DNA of 22,636 nt from a virus. How positions within the stretch are numbered: position 1 is the stretch's first letter; the number at the start of each line of letters is the position of its first letter. This document shows, in pieces, positions 13,813-21,058 of the stretch. Below the pieces are notes generated by a model. It saw nothing but the letters and a program-made list of their open reading frames with translations. It was not told the DNA's origin and did no database searches. A program made the translations under genes and the position numbers. The stretch is taken from IMG/VR virus record IMGVR_UViG_3300011113_000252, positions 1 to 22,636 of that record, one strand, 5' to 3'.

Positions 13813-14298
13813 TCAAAACGAACTATAATTTTTCACAGATGAAACCCACATATCTACACCATCATAAATCATTGACATAATAAATGAACCTGTTAAACCT
13901 AAACCAGTCGCTCCTACTGTTTGCCACGCACCAGCACTATTTAATGTAAATGAAAATGTTCCGGCTTTAACTAAAAAATTATAAGTAGAATATGTCGGAT
14001 TTGTATAGTTAAATGTTGTATTTCCTGATAATGTATAAATATAGGTATTTGATTTCAATTCTTGGTTAAAAGTTCCTGAAACGGCACTATTAATAACAGG
14101 ATTTGTTTGTCTATAAAAATTAACACCCATACTATACGTTCCCGTCGTATCACCACTCCTCACAACTTCATCTAATGGTGGTGCGGTTAATGGGTTAACC
14201 GCATCATCAACATCATAACTACTCGTTCCTGTTATTTGAAACTCATTATCACTCGGGATCCATTCTAAATTTTGTTCTACTAATTGTATTATTGCCAT
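13813..14298 (-). CDS. Beta-rich tail fibre-associated protein
   Basis: 161 residues, with a Ser/Thr/Asn-rich beta pattern (TYIYTLSGNTTFNYTNPTYS, then NFLVKAGTFSFTLNSAGAWQ and FIMSMIYDGVDMWVSSVKNY), few charged residues and no membrane segment. It resembles small beta-sandwich or fibre head domains that sit in adsorption complexes. The gene lies between the collagen-like fibre (3-base gap) and the propeller-like gene (3-base gap), so the three are translated from one message. A fibre tip, adaptor or chaperone are all possible. Function inferred only from neighbours. Confidence 0.6.
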   Translation of the reverse strand: MAIIQLVEQNLEWIPSDNEFQITGTSSYDVDDAVNPLTAPPLDEVVRSGDTTGTYSMGVNFYRQTNPVINSAVSGTFNQELKSNTYIYTLSGNTTFNYTNPTYSTYNFLVKAGTFSFTLNSAGAWQTVGATGLGLTGSFIMSMIYDGVDMWVSSVKNYSSF

Positions 14299-14301
14299 AT
14301 C

Positions 14302-16032
14302 TTAAAAACTTTTTCTATACGTAAAAAACCAACCCATATTATTTGATATGGTAATAGTATTTGAACTCAAATCTGTTGGTAAAACACCAGATGTAGAACC
14401 AACACTATTTATAAATGCTTGAAAATATCCACCAGTAGTTAAAAAACCACCACCTATGTGTGGCACTGCAACTGGGTTCAGGGCATATCTTAAATTATGA
14501 CCGGATTGTAATGGTCTATATACCAGCACATATGTATTATTAAACGTATTATTTTTATTTCCAACAAAATTTAACGCACTCATATTAAAATTCCAAACAG
14601 TCGTAGAAACACCAGTATAGTTAAGAGGTATATTACCTAAATCTTGTAATTTAGTTCCCACTCTATATCCAGAATATGTAGAACCACTATTCGACACATT
14701 ACTCTTAACTATATTATAAATTGCTAATGAAACAGTCGCACTCGTAGTCCAATTTGATATATCCCATCTTAATGTCTCTAATTTTTCACCATTATCTAAC
14801 ACAAATGTATTCGCATACATTGTATTCGCGACAACACTAAAACTATTCACCGGATTTGTTGTAAAAGCACCACCCGAGGGTAAATAACCACCACTATCAG
14901 CAGAAAACTGACCACTCCTCCATCCTAAATTATATAATTCAGGCATCGACTGTGTTCCAATCACACTACCACTCGACCCTGATGAACCACTTGAACCACT
15001 ACTACCACTTGAACCACTCGACCCTGATGAACCACTCGATCCTGATGAACCACTCGATCCTGATGTTCCATTAACACCTGACGTGCCACTCGATCCTGAC
15101 GTGCCACTATAAGAAAATATACCTATAAATAAATCATGGTTATTTGAAAAATTCGTTGTTCCTGTTCCACTACTATTAACTAATTGAACTCCTATATCCC
15201 AATAACTCGGTGGACCCGGGTTATTAGCCGGTTGTATATTAATCACCCAAGTTTGATAGTTAGCACTATTGTTTCTATCTTGTATAATAATGGTTTGATT
15301 TAATTGTAAAAGTGCTAAAAACACATCTATATCAAGACCATCATCGGTCATATGTGATATACTTATTTTATTTGAGGCAGTTTGTCCAACCGCGTTCCAT
15401 AAAACATAACCTAAACCGGGATTTCCACTTTGTGATGTAGTATTTGCTCTATATAAAAATAAATTACTACTCTGTCCAGCACTACCCGTAGCACCATTCA
15501 CACCACTTGACCCTGATGAACCACTCGACCCTGACGTTCCACTCGTTCCACTACTACCACTCGTTCCTGACGTTCCTGATGAACCACTCGACCCTGACGT
15601 TCCTGATGATCCTGATGTTCCTGATGATCCTGATAGTCCCGAACTCCCTGATGTCCCTGATGAACCACTACTACCACTCGTTCCTGACATTCCACTCGTT
15701 CCTGACATTCCACTCGTTCCTGACATTCCACTCGTTCCTGACGTTCCACTGGTTCCAGCCGGACCCGTAGCATTTATAACACTAATTGTCCCCCCTGAAA
15801 ATGTTAATCCAAATCCAATATAACCTGAACTAATCAATTCATTTATTTCATTATCGGCTCTATAATAAAATCTATTATCACCAACATTTATTCCAATCTC
15901 ACCATCTGCTAAATCATTCATCGTCCATGGACTTACTATACTTGTAAAATCCTCTTGTGTCGGCACCGAAAACGTAGCACCCGGACTTGTTAATCTATGG
16001 TGTGATATTCTACTATACGAAGTTATTTTCAT
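14302..16032 (-). CDS. Collagen-like tail fibre 2 with conserved C-terminal tip
   Basis: 576 residues in five parts. An N-terminal domain (1-88) carries a DGEIGINVGDNRFYYRAD motif typical of phage fibre attachment regions. A first Gly-X-Y stretch (about 90-186) is made of GTS, GSS and GMS triplets with few prolines. A beta-rich insert (about 187-311) follows, then a second Gly-X-Y stretch (about 312-358). The C-terminal domain (about 359-576) closely resembles that of the fibre at the right edge, with NTMYANTFVLDNGEKLETLRW, STYSGYRVGT, NNTYVLVYRP, PHIGGGFL and LPTDLSS in the same order. Trimeric triple-helix stalks with globular tips are typical of adsorption fibres. An AGAGATTAAAAAA element precedes the start. 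Confidence 0.8.
   Translation of the reverse strand: MKITSYSRISHHRLTSPGATFSVPTQEDFTSIVSPWTMNDLADGEIGINVGDNRFYYRADNEINELISSGYIGFGLTFSGGTISVINATGPAGTSGTSGTSGMSGTSGMSGTSGMSGTSGSSGSSGTSGSSGLSGSSGTSGSSGTSGSSGSSGTSGTSGSSGTSGTSGSSGSSGSSGVNGATGSAGQSSNLFLYRANTTSQSGNPGLGYVLWNAVGQTASNKISISHMTDDGLDIDVFLALLQLNQTIIIQDRNNSANYQTWVINIQPANNPGPPSYWDIGVQLVNSSGTGTTNFSNNHDLFIGIFSYSGTSGSSGTSGVNGTSGSSGSSGSSGSSGSSGSSGSSGSSGSSGSSGSVIGTQSMPELYNLGWRSGQFSADSGGYLPSGGAFTTNPVNSFSVVANTMYANTFVLDNGEKLETLRWDISNWTTSATVSLAIYNIVKSNVSNSGSTYSGYRVGTKLQDLGNIPLNYTGVSTTVWNFNMSALNFVGNKNNTFNNTYVLVYRPLQSGHNLRYALNPVAVPHIGGGFLTTGGYFQAFINSVGSTSGVLPTDLSSNTITISNNMGWFFTYRKSF
15674..15745 (-). repeat. Tandem 18-base repeats in the collagen-like stalk
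   Basis: Four consecutive 18-base units (15674-15691, 15692-15709, 15710-15727, 15728-15745), the last differing by one base, encode Gly-Met-Ser-Gly-Thr-Ser type units. The unit length is a multiple of three, so slippage changes stalk length without loss of frame. Further imperfect 18-base and 9-base units fill 15500-15770 and 14959-15099. Confidence 0.85.
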
Positions 16033-16050
16033 CTCTCTTTATATATATAA

Positions 16051-16063
16051 TTTTTTAATCTCT
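16051..16063 (-). promoter_or_regulatory. AGAGATTAAAAAA element, copy 3
   Basis: Third copy of the 13-base motif, 19-31 bases before the fibre start at 16032, followed by TTATATATATAAAGAGAG. Only three clear copies were seen in the window, all immediately upstream of genes. Confidence 0.4.
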
Positions 16064-16067
16064 CTTT

Positions 16068-18914
16068 TTAAGTTATTATATTTCCACTCGCTAATATATC
16101 ATCTAATCCAGCATCAACATAATTCCAAATCGTTCTTGAACCCCAATTACTCAAAGTGTCTATTGACGCATCAACATAATTCGCATCACCTAAACTATAA
16201 AACCAAAGGACCATATCCTCACCACAATCTATATAGTTAAAAAATGTCGGCATCGGTGCCCCGGCTACAACTATATTACTTTGATTGACAACTAAATTAT
16301 ATCCATTTAACACCGTGGTTTGCTGGACACCTTCAACAACACTAACATAATTTCCTTTAATAAAAACATCACCACCATTTATAACATTTCCATCTCCAAT
16401 AATCATATTTTTCTCACCACTACCCAACATAGTATTGTCATCACCAAACACCGCAGACTTTTTAACATTCGTATTATTGCCCTTACCTGTTATAACATTC
16501 GGACCTGTCTGGACATTATTACCCTTACCAGAAACCACATTCGTTGAACTCGGAACCACATTCGTCGTTCCACTATTAAAACTCGTCATACTCCCAATCG
16601 GTGTAATCTGTCTAATCGTCTTTTTTCTCGGTTTAAATGTAAAACTTTTAATTTTTAATAACTCTACCTGACACGTTGTAGTTTTTCCCGGATCGTAATT
16701 CGTTATACTTTGAACTCTATAATATTGTCCATTACCCTCTATATCTAAAAATATACTTTTATTAAATCTAAAATTATAAATATCACTTGGTGTCAATCTC
16801 ATTTCACATCTTATCAATTTAGCATTCTTATCATTAACCTCAGCAAATTGTTTTCTCCAATATAATTCTATTAAATTATTATTCGTGACATCTAAATCTT
16901 CATAATATAACCCTATCGTCTGTCCCCAGTTCAAATCAAAACTCGGGTCTTGTGGGTTGTCAAAATGACCCGCATATGGGTAATTCCCAAACACCTGACC
17001 ATTAAACTTCCAATAATCTGACGGAGTTGTTAATGGTAATAAATTTCCACTATATTTTGTTAATATTCTTAAATTTGTAGCAGTTCTACTAAACACTCCA
17101 TTTCCATCTACTTTTCCAATTTTCGGTATAACAAACTGCTTACTACCCATCACATTAACTAATGGCGTTGAACCAAACACCACCTTCATATCTAATTGAT
17201 TTACAATAAAATCATTATCAATCTCCTCTCTATATTCTCCATAATTTTGATTTGCTCTATTCTTATAATCTACATTATAATAATCACTATCACCCGCATA
17301 CGTTGCTCTAATTGTTTTATATTGTAAATCACTTAATATCTCCTCCTCAATCGGCACATTCAAATCAATCTTATCAGTCCAGTCCTCAACCTGACCACTG
17401 GCATAATAATCATCTCTTGGTTCTATAATCAACGTCTTACTCCATACCTTACTCGGTTCTAATAATAAATTAAACATCTTTATTATACCCAACACAAAAT
17501 CTTTTTGTTTTATATTTTCCTGAAAAAAAGCATTAAAATTAATTGTAGATCCCGGTTGTAAAACATTCACTATACTCGGTATTTCATTCGTGACAGCATT
17601 TTTAATCCAACTCGTAGGTAGGACTTGCATATGAACAAAATTCGCCGGACACGTATTCAAATCCCTTCTATATTCACACCATACTTTTTCTCCGGGTTGT
17701 ATAGGTAAATAATTTCCTCCTAACTGAGCACTCAGGACATCACTCATAACATTAACATTAACCAACACACCAGCCGCATTTGCCACCGCACTATATGGTG
17801 CTCCGGGTATTGACAAATTCAATTGTAATTCATTTTGACCCATTATAGGTATTGGGTATCCCACTAAAACACCTGCCGCATTCGTAGCCGTAGCACCCGT
17901 AATCGGATTTCTTGACCTTCTTAATCTAACATATCTACCATATGGGTTCGCAGTAGTCGACGGTGCTCTTTCTTGTATATCTAATTTAATCTCAAATCTC
18001 TGTGTAAACTCGGACGTCGTTGTATTCGTATATTCAAATGTTGTTGTATTCCAATTACCACCCGGGTCTCCATACGGTGCCACAGTTTCATTATTAAATC
18101 CTATCTTATCAATTCTTTTTAATGGTGGGTAATTCGGGTTAAAAAACACTTGTAATGACTGAGTAAAACTTTGTGTAGCCTGCATTCCAACCCAAAACTG
18201 GACATCCTCAAAAACTAAGTTTTGTTGTAATTTATCTTTTCCAAACGGACATATTAAATTTTCAAATCTCGCGCTATTCAAAAAATTACTTTCATACTGA
18301 TAACCAGCATCACTAAAAATTTTATTCCATATTTTTTTAACATAAACTGCTGGGAAAAAATCAGCAACACCTAATAATTGTAAATCACTCATATCCCAAT
18401 CCCTTCCATAATCAATCATCGGGTAATAATAACCAACATTTGACCACGAAGCCGTAGCATTCCAACTCCCTAATATACTTGCTGTCCCCCATTTATGGTT
18501 CAAATCACTTAAATCTAAATCTTTTAAATATTTTTCACCTATATTCTTAAAAAAATCATCATTCTCACTATAAACAACAACCTCAACCTCTGTTTTATTT
18601 TCAATATCATCTATCGTAGCACTTTTAACCTGTAAATTACCTTCAAAAACCGGAATAGTATTAACCATTATCCAACACTCCGCTTTTCTTGACGGGTTAT
18701 AACTACTATCACTCGCTAAATTAAATAAATCTGTAAAAATCTGTCTATTTAATCCAGTTAAAGGTAATTTAATTGTCTTTGAATAATTCGCTTTTCTTTT
18801 ATCTACTTCTGTTATATCACTAATCTCGTATTGTAAACTAACTGGTTCATATTCATACGTATCTAAAATATAATAAACTCCATCAACTTTTATTTGTATT
18901 TCATATCTTGGCAT
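16068..18914 (-). CDS. Large tail-tip/baseplate-like protein
   Basis: 948 residues. The N-terminal ~130 residues (PRYEIQIKVDGVYYILDTYE, LQYEISDITEVDKRKANYSK, TIKLPLTGLNRQIFTDLF and AECWIMVNTIPVFEGNLQVK) fit a family of tail-tip proteins I know from Bacteroidota phages, in a hub-like position. The middle is a large beta-rich region with many aromatics. Residues about 785-865 are a run of Asn/Gly motifs (VVSGKGNNVQTGPNVITGKG, AVFGDDNTMLGSGEKNMIIG) that look like a beta-helix or a YadA-like passenger. The end has three related units (NYIDCGEDMVLWF, NYVDASIDTLSNWG, NYVDAGLDDILASG), perhaps a tip. Position between the 471-aa tail protein and the fibre supports a distal-tail role. Cell-wall cutting activity is not visible. 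Confidence 0.7.
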   Translation of the reverse strand: MPRYEIQIKVDGVYYILDTYEYEPVSLQYEISDITEVDKRKANYSKTIKLPLTGLNRQIFTDLFNLASDSSYNPSRKAECWIMVNTIPVFEGNLQVKSATIDDIENKTEVEVVVYSENDDFFKNIGEKYLKDLDLSDLNHKWGTASILGSWNATASWSNVGYYYPMIDYGRDWDMSDLQLLGVADFFPAVYVKKIWNKIFSDAGYQYESNFLNSARFENLICPFGKDKLQQNLVFEDVQFWVGMQATQSFTQSLQVFFNPNYPPLKRIDKIGFNNETVAPYGDPGGNWNTTTFEYTNTTTSEFTQRFEIKLDIQERAPSTTANPYGRYVRLRRSRNPITGATATNAAGVLVGYPIPIMGQNELQLNLSIPGAPYSAVANAAGVLVNVNVMSDVLSAQLGGNYLPIQPGEKVWCEYRRDLNTCPANFVHMQVLPTSWIKNAVTNEIPSIVNVLQPGSTINFNAFFQENIKQKDFVLGIIKMFNLLLEPSKVWSKTLIIEPRDDYYASGQVEDWTDKIDLNVPIEEEILSDLQYKTIRATYAGDSDYYNVDYKNRANQNYGEYREEIDNDFIVNQLDMKVVFGSTPLVNVMGSKQFVIPKIGKVDGNGVFSRTATNLRILTKYSGNLLPLTTPSDYWKFNGQVFGNYPYAGHFDNPQDPSFDLNWGQTIGLYYEDLDVTNNNLIELYWRKQFAEVNDKNAKLIRCEMRLTPSDIYNFRFNKSIFLDIEGNGQYYRVQSITNYDPGKTTTCQVELLKIKSFTFKPRKKTIRQITPIGSMTSFNSGTTNVVPSSTNVVSGKGNNVQTGPNVITGKGNNTNVKKSAVFGDDNTMLGSGEKNMIIGDGNVINGGDVFIKGNYVSVVEGVQQTTVLNGYNLVVNQSNIVVAGAPMPTFFNYIDCGEDMVLWFYSLGDANYVDASIDTLSNWGSRTIWNYVDAGLDDILASGNIIT

Positions 18915-18959
18915 CTAAAAAATAATTTTTTTTATTTATATCATTATGTTGCATTTAAA

Positions 18960-20375
18960 TTATTGATTTTGTGTTGCCTCTCGATACGCGAACTTAACAT
19001 TTATAAACATACAAAATAATTTATCTTTCAAATAAGTTCTCACTTCATATTGTGTATCAGTAATAATCAACGGATAGTAATTCCCACCATAAACCCAATA
19101 TATTTCAGGTGAATATACTAACTCTTTCAAAAACTGACTATCATATTCCGTAATCCAATCTGAACTTAAATAAAACGACCTCTGCACATTCTGTGATAAA
19201 ATCGTCTGTCCTCTATCACCTATTGAATGAAACGCCGGTAGTGTCTTTTTAAACTCAGTTCTCTCTACATTATACGTATCTTTTGACAACCAGTTAAAGT
19301 TCCAATAATCCATCTTACCTAAACTATTCAAAAACATAATTCTAAAATTTTCATACGGGCTACAATTATCAACTATTTCAAAACTATACGTCGCTGAAAC
19401 TTGACCCAACACACTATCCCATACCGCTATATTATAATCTTTAACACCAAAAAGATTTATCGATGCTGCCATTAAATTCTCTGGATATACTGGTATATCA
19501 AAACTCCTTCCAGACGACCACGTAGACCCGATTTGACCCGCTACAATTAAATTATTACCAGCATCAAATCCATCAACTTGTAAATATACATTTGTTGATG
19601 CCGTAGCAACTTGAAACCCCATTGTTCCCCAATCAGTCATGAAAACTTTTTTCTTAGCAGTATATTTTGTTAATAACCTATAATCTGGAAACCCACCATA
19701 ACCCATCGTATACGGCACAAAACTTAAATTAACTTCATTATATTGCCTTGTTCCATTAAAACCCCAAGCACTCGAAGCCGTTGCTGGACTACTATATTTT
19801 ATGACATTTGTAATGGTTCCACCCTCAGCAGTTGAACTTTGACCAAACGACTTACTCGTAATCAAACTAACCGCATTCGGCACATTTACAACACTACAAG
19901 TTCCATCATACTGCGGGTTAATCTGCTTATTGTCTTTATCAATAGTTATAACATCACCCGTCAATAAACCATGGGCAGTCGCAAATGTTAAACCTAACGC
20001 ACCCGCACTAAAAAAAGTATCACTAAATGTCTTACCTAAATCCCACTCCTCATAAAACACCGTATTCCATTCAACATAACATTCCGGTGTCGCTAAAAAG
20101 TCGGTTATAAACGGATTTGCCGTATACGATGTATATGTTTTTAATATATCACTTGCCGCAAATAATCCTAATCCAGCACCGGGTCTCGGCGGGACTTTAT
20201 ATAAATAACTAACCCCAGACGTAATCGGACCTGTAATAGTAATGTTATTCAAATATTTAAAACCACTCTGTGTCGCATTATTCGAACTCAATTCATAATA
20301 AATCGTAGCACTATCTACCATTTGTAATGGTTGTCCAACATTTATTGGTGTCGGTTGTTTTATAATCGTAATCAT
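18960..20375 (-). CDS. Tail protein with FCCH-like insert
   Basis: 471 residues. The C-terminal part contains a pattern I know from tail proteins of Bacteroidota phages: NFRIMFLNSLGKMDYWNFNW, DTYNVERTEFKKTLPAF, YLSSDWITEYDSQFLKELVY and IYWVYGGNYYPLIITDTQYE. These occur next to the 948-aa type and are thought to be distal-tail components. An insert at about 120-195 (LTFATAHGLLTGDVITIDKD, QYDGTCSVVNVPNAVSLITS) resembles the FCCH-type beta domain often inserted in phage virion proteins. The start overlaps the stop of the gp10-like gene by four bases, showing coupled translation. Structural role likely; precise position in the tail inferred. Confidence 0.65.
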   Translation of the reverse strand: MITIIKQPTPINVGQPLQMVDSATIYYELSSNNATQSGFKYLNNITITGPITSGVSYLYKVPPRPGAGLGLFAASDILKTYTSYTANPFITDFLATPECYVEWNTVFYEEWDLGKTFSDTFFSAGALGLTFATAHGLLTGDVITIDKDNKQINPQYDGTCSVVNVPNAVSLITSKSFGQSSTAEGGTITNVIKYSSPATASSAWGFNGTRQYNEVNLSFVPYTMGYGGFPDYRLLTKYTAKKKVFMTDWGTMGFQVATASTNVYLQVDGFDAGNNLIVAGQIGSTWSSGRSFDIPVYPENLMAASINLFGVKDYNIAVWDSVLGQVSATYSFEIVDNCSPYENFRIMFLNSLGKMDYWNFNWLSKDTYNVERTEFKKTLPAFHSIGDRGQTILSQNVQRSFYLSSDWITEYDSQFLKELVYSPEIYWVYGGNYYPLIITDTQYEVRTYLKDKLFCMFINVKFAYREATQNQ

Positions 20376-20875
20376 TTCTTAAACTTTATCTTTTTTAATT
20401 CCTCTTTTATTAAATCCGAATATAACTCTTTATAATCTCTACTCAATCTAATTTTCCACTTTTCCCAAGCAATCCTCCACGCTTCATCTACAATTCTATA
20501 ACTCGCATTTGCTGGCTTTATTCCCTTTTTCCTTATACTATTACTCACCGCATAAGAAACACTGTCTAATGAGCCCTTTTCAGGTTTTAATTTTCTATTA
20601 ACCCAACCCTTTAACTTTTTAGGACCCGGTCCTGTCTTAAACGAAAACGGCGAACCTCTATTCACCTCAGTTCCATTAACACCATTATCAACAAAATTAA
20701 AATATCCACTTAAATCATAAATATATAATCTCATGGCACCACCACTCCTATCTATTCCATATCTTATACTTTTTTTTAAATTACCTGTATCAACTTTTTT
20801 ATTTTTAACCAATAAATTAACTATTTGAAAAACTAACTCTTTTCCAAAATTATTCAACACTTCCTCCTCTGTCAT
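20372..20875 (-). CDS. HK97 gp10-like tail completion protein
   Basis: 167 residues with the recognisable gp10-like order: a helical N-terminus, VDTGNLKKSIRYGI (about 28-41), YFNFVDNGVNGTEVNRGSPF (58-77), FSFKTGPGPKKLKGWVNRKL, then YAVSNSIRKKGIKPANASYR and a C-terminal helix. These proteins join the neck to the tail tube and complete tail assembly. A basic C-terminus (LKKIKFKK) is consistent. The gene overlaps the upstream 63-aa gene by 26 bases and the downstream tail gene by four bases, so it is in a tightly coupled set. Confidence is fairly high for family, lower for exact function. Confidence 0.75.
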   Translation of the reverse strand: MTEEEVLNNFGKELVFQIVNLLVKNKKVDTGNLKKSIRYGIDRSGGAMRLYIYDLSGYFNFVDNGVNGTEVNRGSPFSFKTGPGPKKLKGWVNRKLKPEKGSLDSVSYAVSNSIRKKGIKPANASYRIVDEAWRIAWEKWKIRLSRDYKELYSDLIKEELKKIKFKK

Positions 20876-21041
20876 CTAATTTAATTTTTAATTTTTCAAT
20901 TTCATTATAAACATTTAACAACATCTCCTCTTTTGATTTAATTTCATCTTTTATAAAATCCTTATCTAATATAATTTCATTTTCACTCACTAAAACTAAT
21001 TCTCCATTTTCTAACCTGTGATATATAAATTCTTTTTCCAT
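20850..21041 (-). CDS. Small coiled-coil protein
   Basis: 63 residues with a short N-terminal beta hairpin (FIYHRLENGELVLVSENEII) followed by a charged coiled coil (DKDFIKDEIKSKEEMLLNVY, NEIEKLKIKLDD). No known family recognised. Overlap of 26 bases with the gp10-like gene and a 17-base gap to the fibre gene make it part of the same transcript. It may be a tail or fibre chaperone; that is only inference. The frame is short but looks protein-like. Confidence 0.6.
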   Translation of the reverse strand: MEKEFIYHRLENGELVLVSENEIILDKDFIKDEIKSKEEMLLNVYNEIEKLKIKLDDRGGSVE

Positions 21042-21058
21042 ATAATAATTTCTTTTTT

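Noticed and set aside
14959-15765. Regular short repeats resembling a CRISPR array
   Set aside because: Units are 9/18 bases without unique spacers, lie wholly inside an open frame and encode Gly-X-Y triplets.
15498-15773. Minus-strand ERVECQ/RQERV repeat frame
   Set aside because: Frame-shifted shadow of the fibre stalk repeats.
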